Shown piece after piece: positions 45,385 to 57,600 of a stretch of DNA of 64,000 bases. The first letter of the stretch is position 1, and each line of letters begins with the position of its first letter. The stretch is from Trema orientale (lineage: Eukaryota > Streptophyta > Magnoliopsida > Rosales > Cannabaceae). The notes beneath the pieces were generated by a model that saw only the letters and a list, made by a program, of their open reading frames with translations, ran no database searches and was not told where the DNA came from. Position numbers and translations under genes: made by a program. Location: positions 1 through 64,000 of the forward strand of contig JXTC01000407.1 of the NCBI GenBank assembly GCA_002914845.1, written 5' to 3'.

Positions 45385-46945
45385 TGATAACTCTATGAAA
45401 ATAGAGTTATTTATGTTCTTTTACTTAAATATTTTGTGTGTTTTTTTGTAATTTTAGTTTAATTTAGGTTATTTATAATTAATTTAATTTTTAGTATTTA
45501 GATATAATTTTATTAAATTTTAGGTATTTAATTTAATTTATTTAGTTTAGGATAATTTAGTTTTATTTAATTTAATTCAGATTATACTTTCTATTTGATT
45601 TAGATTATAATTTAGGTTTAATTTGAATTTTATTTAAGATAAACGTTTTATTTAGGTTTAATTTAATTTAGTTTAATTCAATTTATTTTGATTTTGAATT
45701 TTGATTTTGATTTTAGATAAAGAAAAAAAAAAGAAAAAATCGGAAAAAGAAGTAAAACAATCGCGCGAGTGAGAAAATGAAACGAGACGCGATCTCGGCT
45801 GTCGGATCATGATCAAAAGCCACTAGACGGGCGCGTGGAGTGCACGCCAGAGCAGGCGCGCGTGAATCGCAGGAAACAGCTCGGCCCCGCGTCGTCAACA
45901 GCCTTCAGGCCGTGCCGGATTCGGTGCTTCACGGCTCGGGTACACCCGGTCTCGTGTCCATTTAAAAGCCACCATGTCGGCAACTCAAGTCAGCCTTTTG
46001 AAACGTCCAATGAAGCGCGAGTTTCGTGCCAAGCTTATCATTTTTAGCCGCATGGGGTCACGGCCCAATGATCAGAAAACGTGAATAAAGAAGAGGAAGA
46101 GAGAGAAAGGGAAAGAGAAAATTGTGGGAAATTGACACATCATCCAGCCAATCAAAAGTCACCTTTAGAAACGTGGGAATTGCACAACACTCCAAGCTCA
46201 GCTATAAATAGCCAGAACGTGAGAGGAGAAAAACACACCAATTTTGAGAGAGAAAACTCTACTTTTTCTAGAGAGGGAATGTGAGATGAGTGAGATGTTA
46301 GGCTAGTTTTTAGAGAGGCTAGAGAGATGATCTTGATTGTGTAGTTTTTCTGTTTTCCAGCTTTGATTCCTGAGAGTGCTTCAACGCTTATATATTTGGT
46401 TTGTTAAATTCTTCAATATTTTTAGTTTTAATATATTATTTTCTAGTTTCTCATATAAATTCAGTCATGCTTTCTTTATGTGGTGATTTAAACTAGATTA
46501 TAATTATATTTGTTTTATTAGTTGATCTTTTACTGCAGTATTGTCTCTGTGATATATTGTCGATCTTAGATAACTAATAAGATAAATTCTTTTTGGTGTT
46601 AATTGGAAGAATTTCTCATATTGAATACTTTAGATTAATATTTGTTCTTAATTGCTATATTTTCCGGTTATGTGTTTGGGATGTGAAACATATAATTGAG
46701 TGATAAATAGGAATCGAAGTTGGTAACAGTTAGGCGAACAATTAAGTGAATCTTGAAGCCTTGTTTTCTCATATTGGTATTTTCATTTATTATTTTGTGA
46801 TTATTTTAATTTATTGCTCAATTTATTTTTATTTTCAATTTTTCTTTCTATTTTTCGTTACCTTTTTATTGTTGATTTACTTCTCTGTGGGATCGACACC
46901 TTAATCTATACTGCGATAGCCGCTAGTATATTTTGAGCGTAGACA
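45385..46945 (+). mobile_element. Solo LTR of a Gypsy-like retrotransposon, 1,561 bp
   Basis: Begins TGATAACTCTATG and ends GAGCGTAGACA, so it has TG...CA ends. The last part, GTGGGATCGACACC followed by a TATACTGC-like stretch, is typical of large Gypsy LTRs. It is flanked by CAATG on the left and TAATG on the right, a 5-bp duplication with one change. A TATA box (TATAAATA at 46,203-46,210) places it in plus orientation. There is no second copy, primer site or coding interior, hence a solo LTR. It splits the Copia pol region. Confidence 0.75.
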
Positions 46946-49305
46946 TAATGGCATAGTGAGTGGCAAGCTTGATGTTGGAATGGTAGACACTGGAGTAAAC
47001 CACTTAGAGATTATTTCTAGAGATGGACGAGAAATATATGTTTGAAAAGATGTGAATGGAAAGATATGTTCGACAAACTTGACATGACAAGAGATGTAGA
47101 TCTTTAAGGTGGATGGATCAAGATAAAGATACACACTTTGAGTAAGTGAGTATCCGAGAAAGACACATGGAATGGAGCGAGAGTCAAGTTTGTGAGAAGA
47201 GTAAGGACGAAGCCAAGGATAACATAAGTAACCAAAGATGCAAAGTTTGATGTAGTTGGGATGGGAGCAAAAGAGCTTCTCATACGGAGAAGATAGACCA
47301 AGAGTGGGTGTGGGCATGCGATTTATGAGATATACAGCTGTGGCAAAAGCATAATTCCAATATTTTAAAGGTATAGATGCATGGTTAAAAAGGGAAAGAC
47401 CAGTTTCGACAATGTGATGATGTCGGCGTTCAAAAAGTCCATTGTGTTCCGGTGTATGAGGTGGAGTGATGAGATGAGAAATACCATTGGTGGATAAAAA
47501 GTGGTCAAGTGCTTGGTATTCGCCTCCATTGTCGGAATAAAGTGTGACAATGCGTTGTTTGAAATGGTTTTCCACAAGTACTTTGAAGCTTAAAAATACA
47601 TCATAGACGTACGATTTTCTTTTGAGTGGATAATACCATATGTAATGAGTGAAATAATTAACAAAGATGACATAGTATTTAAAGTCATCCACTGAATAAA
47701 CTGGAGAGGTCTACACATCGAAAAAGATAATTTCAAGGGGATAGGAAGAGACAATTGAAGATGTTGAAAATGGAAATTTATGACTTTTATTGCAATGACA
47801 GGCGTTACAAGTAGATGTTTGAGACATTTGACTCGATAAAGATAATGAAAAATTTGAAACAATGTGCTTAAGAATTACTGAAGAAGGATGACCTAATCTA
47901 GAGTGTCACTCGGACGAGGTGGTCTTGACACTTGAGAAAGTAACTAACGGAGATGAAGGTGCAGACTTGGCCGGCCACTCATACATACCATCTTTAGTTT
48001 GTCCCTTCAAAAGAATTGCCCTCGTACGTAGATCCTTCACATGAAAAGTAGATGGTAAGAATTCTATAGAAACATGGTTAGTGGTGCAAAACTGGTAAAT
48101 AGAAATAAGATTATTTTTCATGGAAGGGACACAAAGGACGTTTTGTAAATTAAAAGTTTTAGAATGAGTAGAAAGAGTTGTGGAACCAGTATGAGTGATC
48201 TGGAGTCCTGAGCCAGGACTAATGTAGGGAGTATGAAGAGAAAGGTTGCTCAAGTCGAAAGTAACATGATGAAACACTCCACTATCTAGCAACCAATCCG
48301 AAGTGTCCGTGGTTTCAGTACTGGCATAGTTGGCACGGGGTTGCCATGGTGAGGATGAGCGTGATCCTTATGTCATTGATGCATCAAATGTTGAGCATTG
48401 ATGAGGTGATATGTAGGGCAGCGTTTGGCGGTGTGTCCTTGAACACCACATGCTTGGCAATGACCAAGGTAAGGTTTTAGTGGAGGACGATCATTGCGTG
48501 GGGCACTAGGTTGCGGACTCGGGGTGGAAGAAGGTCGCCACGTTTGTTGAGTTCCTGGATTGTAGGAGGGTCGCTACGGTTTATTGGTTCGCTGAGTGGA
48601 GAGATTAGCGGTGATTGGAAGTGGTGGTGATGATTGGTGTTTCAAGGATGCCTCTTTATTGATGAGTTTCTCATGGAGTTCATCAAAAGTGATTGGGGTT
48701 TCACGAGTGCTTACAGCATCAGCAATAGACTTGTATTCATCACTAAGGCCTTCAAGGATTCAGTCAGTGAGATCTTCCTCATCAATAGGTTTACCGAGGA
48801 GGGCAAGTTCATCCGCACGTGTCCGAATAAATTGCATGTATTCGGAAATTGTTTTGGTGCCCTTGATGCCATTTTTTATTTGATCCTTGATATGTTTAAT
48901 ATGACCACGTGATAGTTTGGCATAGGTGTTGGCTAGGAGATCCCAAGCTGCATGAGAGGACGTGGTCCGAGTGAGAAGAAGTTGAAGGAGACTTGAGACG
49001 GCGCCAAGAAGGGCGGAGAAGATGAGATGATCTTGTCGTTTCCAAGTGAGGTAGGCCGGGTTGGTGGAACAAGTACCATTCGTGGTGATTGTAGATTCCG
49101 GTGAAGGTTGAGTACCATCAATAAATCCATGAAGATCATAGCCTTCAAGAAGTGCCCAGATTTGAATACTCCAAGTGATGTAATTGGTTGTCGTGAGTTT
49201 GGTGATGTTGGAGAGGTTGATAGTGAGAAGAGGATGATCAGGTTGATGGGTATTTTTAATAGTGGTGTGGGAGTTGGGAGAGGAGGAAGCATTATCAGAA
49301 GCCAT
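46946..49305 (-). pseudogene. Copia gag, protease and integrase remnant
   Basis: Gag starts at the ATG at 49,305 (MASDNASSSPNSHTTIKNTH) and includes the LTTTNYITWSIQIWALLEGY region. A CCHC zinc knuckle, CQACGVQGHTAKRC, lies at about 48,420-48,465. The protease active-site region (LLDSGVFHHVT) follows, then the integrase zinc-binding (HSRLGHPS) and catalytic core regions (FDVWTSP, TLYSDNGGEYQ, PEHNGLFERRH). Stops occur at several expected Trp positions. Interrupted on the minus-strand 3' side by the solo LTR. Confidence 0.8.
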
Positions 49306-49400
49306 TAAGGGAGAATTTGTGTTTGTTTTTATGGTGACAGAAGGGGAAAAAAAAAAGAAAAAAAAAAAAAGGAGAAAGGAAGGTGGTCCTAGGATTTTAC

Positions 49401-49613
49401 AATAGAGTTTGGAAAATAATGGCTTGTCATTTTCCATTGAGTGATGTTGTATTTATATACAATCACAAAGTGATCGGGTTAATTCCCTTAATTGATTCAA
49501 ATCAGCCTAAATTTGTTTAGTTGCCTAAGATAAAGTGATAATTACAATTCTTATTAATTACAGAGAATAAGAAAATTACAAACATAATTATTTCAATAGA
49601 CTGTCCTCTAATA
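49401..49613 (-). repeat. Copia 5' LTR
   Basis: Same length and colinear with 43300-43512; about a dozen mismatches by eye. Followed inward (minus) by the gag leader. Confidence 0.8.
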
Positions 49614-51255
49614 AGTTGTAGTTATATAAAATCAGATTTCACTTAGTCTTGTTCAGAACATCTATAACATATATTAGGATTTTTTTTCAAAGTATAGTTT
49701 CAAACTTGGGAGTCATGACTCTAGTTGAAAGATAAAAATCTATAATATTATCCATATAATGCGCACATCTTCTAAAAAAATTTATAGGCAAAACATGTTA
49801 GTACCTGGCATATGATAGGGCTGCATTTGATGAAACATATGTCTTATTCTATGTCTTGCGCTAGAGACCTGATCTAGTTATATTTTTGAAAATTAAATTA
49901 TATCTTTTCTTATGTACTAGCAATTTTATATACAATTAAAATAAGATAATTTAGAAAATGGATGTATGTCCTATTTATAAGAGTAAGAGTAGAAAGTATT
50001 TTTTTAATTTCAGTGTGGGACTAACACTAGCAAATCTCCACTTATGGTCATCGACAAAAACTCGTAACAAGCTATATTTGGTAGATCGGATTTTTGGAAA
50101 GAGGGAGAAGAGGGGGAGGGGGAACTGGAATCCCTTGTTTGGAAGGCAGGAGAATGGAAAGAAGAGGAGAAGTTAGAGGATGATAGCCCATTACATGCCC
50201 ACCAAATCTCATTTTTCCTTCCTTGGATGTATTGAAGGAATGAGTGAAAAAAAGAATGTGGACATTGACATTTTTACCCTCCAACGAAGTTACTAAAAAA
50301 ATAATAAAATGGATAAATATAGTAATTTATAAATAAATGATATCTATCTTTCCTACAAACCTATTTTCTATCAAATAACTTTAAAAAATTACCACTCTCA
50401 TATCCCTCATTTATATTCTCTTCTTCGTATTTTTCTATCATTCTTCGTATTTTTTCCATCCTTCCTACTCTGTCTTACCAAAAAATGTGTAAATGACTAA
50501 TAGACTTATTATGTTAGAACCTGGTATTGATAATAAACACCAAAAGAAACGAGAGTAAATGTTAGTTCAAAAGATTATCGAATAAGATTGAAGACTCTAT
50601 ATCAAGTACTGTTAGAATTTTAAAGAACAGACTTATTAAGTTGGAAGATTATCAGCACCAAAAGATACAATTAACTGTGATTGTTGGCTGCAGTTTGTAC
50701 CGACAAAGGTAAATTTCTTGACGAAGAAACAACTGGTTTCAAAGCCGTAGTTCAACAACGGAGAACTTGTTAAGAACTTGTTCTATGAACATAGGTGACA
50801 ACTCAATACGTTCCGTTCTTGTTATGTCCTTTCATAACATTTGCCCTGAGTTCGAAATTTTTATATCCATTCATACCTTTTGCCCCGAGTTCTTTTGGAA
50901 TTTCGAAAGAAAACAAATGCTAGATTTTCCACAAATAGCATTTGATGTTCCTGCCCTCGAAGGCGCTTTCATGGCTGGTGGTAATGTAGAGATACCAGTA
51001 AGAAAGTACACTGTGCAACGCTGTAAGAGGTGACTAAAACAAGTTCTTGTAGCACGTAGCCGCCAGTAGAACCTTAAGCCAGTAAATGGGTGATAATATG
51101 CTCTAGAGCAAAGAATAAAGCTATGAATGCATTTTTATATTACAACTGATTTTCGTGGCATGAATCACAAAAATTTAGGACACGATACTATTGGTTAATA
51201 AGACATTCCACAAAACAAAAATCATCTAAAAAAATAATTTAGGCTATAAGCTACT
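49614..51255. other. Intergenic interval with decayed repeats
   Basis: Purine-rich words (GGAAAGAGGGAGAAGAGGGG) near 50,094 and pyrimidine-rich counterparts near 50,200-50,460 suggest a relic inverted-repeat element. A partial duplication around TTTGCCCTGAGTTCGAA / TTTGCCCCGAGTTCTTT lies at 50,840-50,900. No supported gene. Confidence 0.35.
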
Positions 51256-51261
51256 TGGCCA

Positions 51262-51447
51262 TTACTGTTGGTAAGGGGCTAATAAGCCAACATATCTTCC
51301 AGTTGCAATGTAATATCTCACGCATTCTTCTTCTGGTAACCGACAAACAAGTTCATCTGCAAGATCCTGATCATGCTTTGTCATGTACAAAGCCGAGAAC
51401 TGGGCAATATTGGACAAAGTCACCCTGAGAACTTCGCAATAACTAAG
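51262..51447 (-). pseudogene. Coding-like stretch overlapping the CCX5 3' end in another frame
   Basis: In a frame different from CCX5, the minus strand reads LSNIAQFSALYMTKHDQDLA, then DELVCRLPEEECVRYYIATG, then RYVGLLAPYQQ and TAA. The composition is strongly protein-like. It overlaps the last codons of CCX5 and lies in its 3' UTR. It could be the last exon or relic of another gene, or an alternative C-terminus. I do not recognise the family. Confidence 0.35.
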
Positions 51448-54055
51448 CTAACAGCCGTGAAAACAACATAGAGACCAACAAGGCAGAATCCCCAGAACCT
51501 GGGCACCCGAAATCTGTGCCATGTAATCACCAACAGAGAACCCATCAGGCTGAGAAGCAAGAATACAAATGCAATCACAATCCCCACATGGAAATGAAGT
51601 TCATAAGCTTCAGGGTAAAGATTAGTTGTCTGTATCACCAAAGCTGTCCCCAGGCCAACAAGCATGTTAAACATTGGCCCAGCGAAGCACCCGGCCATGG
51701 CCATCGCAGGGTGTCCTGCCTTAGCAACAGCAACGTCAGCCACAAGATCACCCACTGAATTTCCCCAAGCGAGGACTGTGAGGCCGAGAAGTGAAGGGGG
51801 CAACTTGAGAAGTGACCCTAAAGTTGCCAGGCAGTTGAGCAATTCTCCAGCAACAGTGGATATCCAAAAAACACTCATCACAAATGCTATGATAACTACA
51901 GGCAAATGTTCCGTTTTGGGTGGTTCTTTTTCTGTTATGAAGTGAAGAAGCGCAAGGGAGGAGCTTCCAAAGAGTACAACAAGCCAAAGGGGAAAACGGG
52001 TGTGTGGAAGGAGGAAGTGAATGGGATGATCAAATGGAACGAATGAGTTGCTGGCATACAGAAGTGCTACTGGACAAAGAGCAATATTGGCTGATGAATA
52101 GAATCTGCTCCACTCAGAAGGTGCAGTCCTGGGAATTGTGAGCTTTAAAAGAAGAGAGACTGGGAGCTCCCACACTTTTGAGATCTACACACAATAAAGA
52201 GTGTAAATTAGTTCAATCTGAAATGGAAACGGCAACGATTTCAACTAATTAGTATAAAGAAGAAACTGGTCAAATTAGAAGATATAATTCCATTATTTTT
52301 CCAAGTCCAATCTCATGAAGGGTAAGAAGTATTACAATAAAGGAGGAGCACAAGGGATGGATGTAATGAAGGTGATGTGCCAAAGACCAACTAGGAACCT
52401 TAAAACTATTGATCTGTTAGCTGCACTCTTAGTTATATAATAGCCTACAAAACCGAAAGGAAATATTTTAAAAGAAACTACCTTTCCCGCTAGATCACTC
52501 TGGCATTTTGTTTGGACTATTAGTGACTGGTTACACTACTATTGTATGGCGGTATTTCATTTTCCACCGCCCCTGAAATCCTCAATATCACCTGTATCAT
52601 GTCCCTCAAAACTTCCAGAAATTCAGATACTCAAGTCTATCGGTCAAGGTTTTCCATTTGTCAACAAAGCTCGACCTCACCATGGCGAATAATACCGAAC
52701 ACCAAATTGCATCGAATTGAACCTTATTATTGTCTCCTTTAAAGGAGATACTTGAAATTCATATGCAGGTAAAGGTGTTGGTGGCATCTTTCTACTTTGA
52801 GACAGAGTCCCAGCCATTTTCTGCGGTCGCCTAAACCTCATCAAATTTAGTACAAAGCAAGCTGATTTTAGTTTCTAAAAGTTACACTTAAAGGCAAGCT
52901 CAGAACCAATTACTTAGCAAACAGAAAAGCCATCCTTTATACACAGTCATCAATATTTCTACAAATACAGCTCATATCAAGGTAAGAGTTTTCCATTTCC
53001 TGCTAAGAAGAAGAAGATCTATATCTGCACCACCCTTGCACAATTATGGGAATTTTCATACTAATATAAGATTTGCCTTCGGATGATCATTTAGTAAATG
53101 AACAAATATATACAATTTAATAAATATCTCACATTAAAGCAAACCACAAAACATGGCTTTTGTGAAGAACATAACATACCATTCCAAGAACTTCCTTCAA
53201 TCCAAAACTCGGCTCCAAAACTTCTCCTATTTCGCAATCACGCATGGTCAGATCCTTCCTTCCCTCAACTTCTCCAATCAAACCCACCTCGCTTCCACCC
53301 TTCTCCTTATCGTCCCCCATTCCCAAATCCATCCAAAACACAAACCCAACAAAAAACAGGTAAAACAACACGAACCCAATTGCCTGCCACAAAAAAATCT
53401 CGGCACTAAGATACACGTAGAACAAGAACAACGCCGCGATCAGGTAAAACGACACGTCCCTCACGAACGGGGCCGGCTTAAGCGAAAAGGGTGCAGCGTA
53501 AATCGCCACAAACCCAACGACCAAAGCCGAGACGAAGGTCCCGGCGGAGAGTATTGCGCCGAACCCAGTTCGGTACTGGCCTCGGCGGACCGCGGCGACG
53601 GATGCGAACACGTCGGGGGCGCCATTGCCGAGCGCCAACAGGGTCACGGCGGCCATGCTCGGGGACAAGCTGAGGTGAGATGAGAGCTTGGTGGTGACGA
53701 CGGAGAAGTGGTCTTGTGCGGTCTTGATGAGGATGTAGAAGTGGAAGACGAGGAGGAGAGAGAGGGAAGGGATAGAGAGAAATGGGTTTTTGTTGAAGAG
53801 GCAGAAATGGAGGGAGAAGTGGTTGAAGAGGCCATTGGAGTGGTGGGATTTGGCGGAGGAGCAAGAGGGTTCTTCTTCTTCTATGGTGTCGTTGAGAAGG
53901 GATCTATGTGGAATTACAAGAAAAGATGAAGGGTATTTTGGGGAGGGAAGGTCTTGTGGGGTTAGGAGGAAGAAGATGAGAATGGAGACGAGGGTGAGTG
54001 AAAGAGCAGAGGTTTTGAGGGAGTTAGAGAAAGAGAAGGAGAAGAAGAAGGCCAT
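51420..54055 (-). CDS. CCX5: Cation/calcium exchanger (CCX5-like)
   Basis: CaCA-superfamily antiporter of the CCX branch; characterised members exchange K+, Na+ or Ca2+ for H+ or other cations across endomembranes or the plasma membrane. Two exons (minus), 53180-54055 and 51420-52184, joined in phase 0, give 546 residues. The two signature alpha repeats are present: GNGAPDVFAS at about 143-152 and GNSVGDLVAD at about 433-442. The central loop between them, about 245-310, is hydrophilic and acidic. About a dozen hydrophobic spans flank the motifs, with a signal-like N-terminus (FFFSFSFSNSLKTSALSL). The position next to NF-YC and AMI1 relatives matches Arabidopsis At1g08960. Very long antisense open frames in exon 1 reflect its high GC and are not genes. 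Confidence 0.9.
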
Positions 54056-54685
54056 GCCATTCCCAAAAGGGCAGTCTCGTTATAATTTTGTGTCCTGGCT
54101 TTTGTGTCACTATGTGTGTTTTGACTCGAAAACTCACTCTTATTGGTTAATTATTACTGATTGTTGGAACTTGGTTTGGGGTTCTCTCTGACTCTGAACT
54201 GTCGTTTGTATTAGTTAATGTATTTCTTTGCGATCCAACTTCTGACAACTACTGAACGCGCTTTCATGTAAAGTCTTCTTCTCTCTTTTTTGGTGGATAT
54301 TTATGCTTCTACAAATACTCTGTGCAATAAAGTAGAGGAAGGAACCCGAATCAAGTAAGTGGGTAGATTTAGGGACTTGAGGAACCCTGATCTTCATTCC
54401 ACCTACAAATATGCTTAATCTGTTGTCAATCTTTAAAGATTGTATTTTATTTTCTGAAGATTATGTCGTACTTTGATTCTGTCCATCGTCGTTTTTAAAG
54501 GTTCCTGTCGTTTTGGGGGAGGAGAGAGAAAGAGAGCATGTTTTGACCTGATAATTTGACACCCAAAAATGTATACATGAAGAAAAACATTCCTTTTCAA
54601 TGATTTCATATACAATTTCATCCACATTAGACTCAAGAAAATGTTACAAAATTTTACATGTTACAATGACCAAGGCAAATATATG
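54056..54685. other. Short intergenic region, CCX5 promoter and SANT-gene 3' end
   Basis: About 630 bp between the CCX5 start and the stop codon of the next minus-strand gene. It should contain the CCX5 promoter and the 3' UTR and terminator of the Myb/SANT gene. No further ORF is supported. Confidence 0.5.
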
Positions 54686-57600
54686 CTACCGGCGGAGTTT
54701 TCTTAACAACCACTTCTTTCGTGCTGTTACATCCATGGCAACAAACATCTTGGCCTTTCTCTCATCTTCTAAGAGCTCACAAGCTTCCAAGAAGAGCTCG
54801 TCGTTCATATCTGGTACAGTTTCAAGTGCAGCAACAACGCTTTCAATTGAGCAGTGGTCATTCTCCTCTCCACTACTTACTAACCACTTCTCCAAACCCG
54901 GTTTCTCATCAAATGTTTCTTCCATTTCCTCCTTGATGATTCTTTGTACTTTTTTACTACATTCTGATTTTGACAAAGTTGAAGACTTCCGCTTTTTTCG
55001 CTGATCAGATATTTCGAACTCCCTTGCTGGGGATTGCAAGTCACAAAAGATATCATCCATCCCCATACCCATTGTTGGGATATTGTTTTCCATTTCCCTT
55101 TTTATACTCACATGGGATCTTCCATTGGGGACTTCATAACCGAAAGCAGCACACAATTCATCGTAGCTATCCAATATACCATCTCTGTATGAAACTGCAT
55201 CAGGATCCTCCTGCCAAAAAGGAAATCCCGATGATATCTACTCAATGTTATCAGAGTAGTCAAAAACAGAGTGGTGGTCTTAACACAATAAGAGAACACT
55301 TGGTTTAAACAAAACAGTATAGGATCATTCTTAATGATAAGACGATAAGCCTGACAACAAGGTATTGACATAATGATCTCATCTTTGCTGTTTTATACGC
55401 CACCCTCAGTTATTGCTACTTTCTCAGTCTCTCCCACTAACCATCTGCAACTTGCAATAGAGGAAGATCTATCTCCTTATGTGAAACTTCGAGCTAAAAA
55501 ACTACTTCCAGACCATAAATTATTTACATATTTTCTATTAAATGACTCGTGATGTAAAACCCATTTGTATTCCCTCTATACCTATTCTCTAACATGCTGT
55601 CAGTGAAAGGTTGATCACCTAACCTCGCCACTTACCCTGGGAGGAGAAATATTAGCAGGGGACTGGACATCTTCTTCACCTGAAATTTATAGGGAAGGGA
55701 GGGGAAAAAAATGAGCTTAATATGATGCTTGTACAATAAAGAACTAAATGTAATAAATATTATGGTTGAAGTAATATAAGCGCATATGAAACTTGACAGT
55801 TGGAACAATCTTTTACACCCCTGAATTTAGTATAACAAAATAACATTTCCATTAAACTAACCTAACCAGTTATCAAAAAAATTTCTCCAACTTACACACA
55901 ACTAGCAACTACATAAACAATTTTTAAAAGGCCCTAGTCATGACTCATACTTGGTCAATGCATCAGCTGATGAGTTTTAATGTTATAATAGCAGTTTTCT
56001 CTATGCTATATGGGTGATATAGCAAATGAGCTCCAGAAATATAGGGACACGGCTGACTGAGAGAGACACACATACACAGAGAAGAGAGGTACAAACCAAT
56101 ATTTACTTCTAGGTCATCATCCTCAGCATCGACTGAGTGACTCGAATAACTATCCTTTTCTATGGTGCTTGCATCTCCAAAAATCAAGTATAAATCATTG
56201 ATATTTGGGAGGGTTCTATTGCGATATGATTTTACATCAGGGTGCTCCTGCACAAGCTTCGTGTAAGCAGCTATAGATACGTGATATGCATACTACATCA
56301 ACTTGAAAAAACCAAAAAAGAACACCTTGACATAAGCATCCCAGAGATCAGCAGCAGCAGCTATTGTTTGTTGCATCTCATCCCAAGCAAAGCCATTCTG
56401 GCCAAGTAAACTTTTCATGTCATTGAATCGTCTCCTCAAATTCAGAAAACGACTTTTTAAGACATCTTTGTCATATTGAAAACCAAATTCTGCACTGAAC
56501 TTTGCAACCATGTCAGTCCAAGCTAATTTACTAAATTTATGATTAAGCATGCTTCCATTGCGAACTTGCTCTAGCATTAAATCAATAAAATATCGGTCCA
56601 TCAGCGGTGTCCAATCAGTTCTCCAACGATAGCTATTTGTAAATTTGGCTCCTTCAGAATTCAGAAAGAATTTATAATAAGAACAGGCATTCTCTAAATT
56701 ATCACATGTTATTACAAGATAGTATAATGAAAAATAAAGAAACAAATAGCATTATTTGATAAGAGAAGTTGGGGTATGATACCTACTCTATTCTATCACA
56801 TATTTGGTCAACAAAATCCCGTGATCAATGTGACATCAAATTGACAAGTTTAACGGGCTGCAGAATATATCCCGTTATTCAAAATGGAAATCACCCATAA
56901 GTTCGTCAAATAAAGTCTTACCCTCACCATTGCAGCTGAGATATTGACCTGCTTGGTTACACCGTCCATTAGCCATTGAATCCCCATAAATTAAGCACAA
57001 ATCATTGTAGTTTGGCTGGGATTTATTTCTGAATGATTTTGCACCTGGGTATTCCTACAAGTACCGTATGTTAGTAACCAGTCACCACATGCAAGCACAC
57101 AAGCACATAAATTTTCGGGCATTTAAGAATCAAATAGAGAAGTAAGCACCTCAATATAAGTATCCCAAACATCGTCACAGGCTGTGACCATTTGTTGCAT
57201 TTCATCCCACCAAAAACCCCTCTGTTTAAGAAGATCTTTCATATCAAAGTACTGCTTCTCCAATCTTTTAGAGCGACTTCTCAAAACATCTTTGTGAAAT
57301 TGTAATCCAAATCTATCCTTGAACAGTGCAACTATATCTATCCATGCTTGGTCATCAATAGAGTGATCAATCTTGTTCATTTTATGCACTAGCTCCAGCA
57401 TAATATCAATGAGGCAACGGTCCATTGAAGGAGTCCAATCTATGCTTGAGCAATCGTCATTGTGATCGCTCTGAACTTCTTCCCCATCTAGTCATCAGAG
57501 ATGGTGTAAGTTCAATAGCAATATTTTCTTAGGACAACAAACAGCACAAAACAACAGACTGAAACTTTTATTTATTTACTAACTGTTATTGCTTAAGTCT

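Larger units (their letters stand above)
43300..49613 (-). mobile_element. Decayed Ty1/Copia LTR retrotransposon, minus strand, with nested insertion
   Basis: Two direct LTRs of 213 bp (43300-43512 and 49401-49613) bound an interior that reads gag, protease, integrase, then reverse transcriptase and RNase H on the minus strand. This is the Copia order. LTR copies differ at roughly a dozen positions by eye, mostly transitions. A 1,561-bp solo LTR is inserted between the integrase and RT regions. A perfect 5-bp target duplication was not found (left flank GAAAT, right flank AGTTG), nor a clear tRNA-Met primer site. Confidence 0.85.

Noticed and set aside
43286-49618. AGTTG as target duplication of the Copia element
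   Set aside because: AGTTG directly follows the right LTR, but on the left it ends about 9 bp before the LTR edge, so it does not abut both ends.
50767-51033. Plus-strand open frame of 88 codons
   Set aside because: No similarity recognised; it spans a partial internal duplication and AT-rich intergenic sequence.
53153-53683. Long plus-strand open frame (about 176 codons) opposite CCX5 exon 1, and other overlapping frames there
   Set aside because: It lies antisense to a clear CCX5 exon with conserved motifs. The high GC and codon bias of that exon leave several frames open; the translated sequence has no protein-like pattern.
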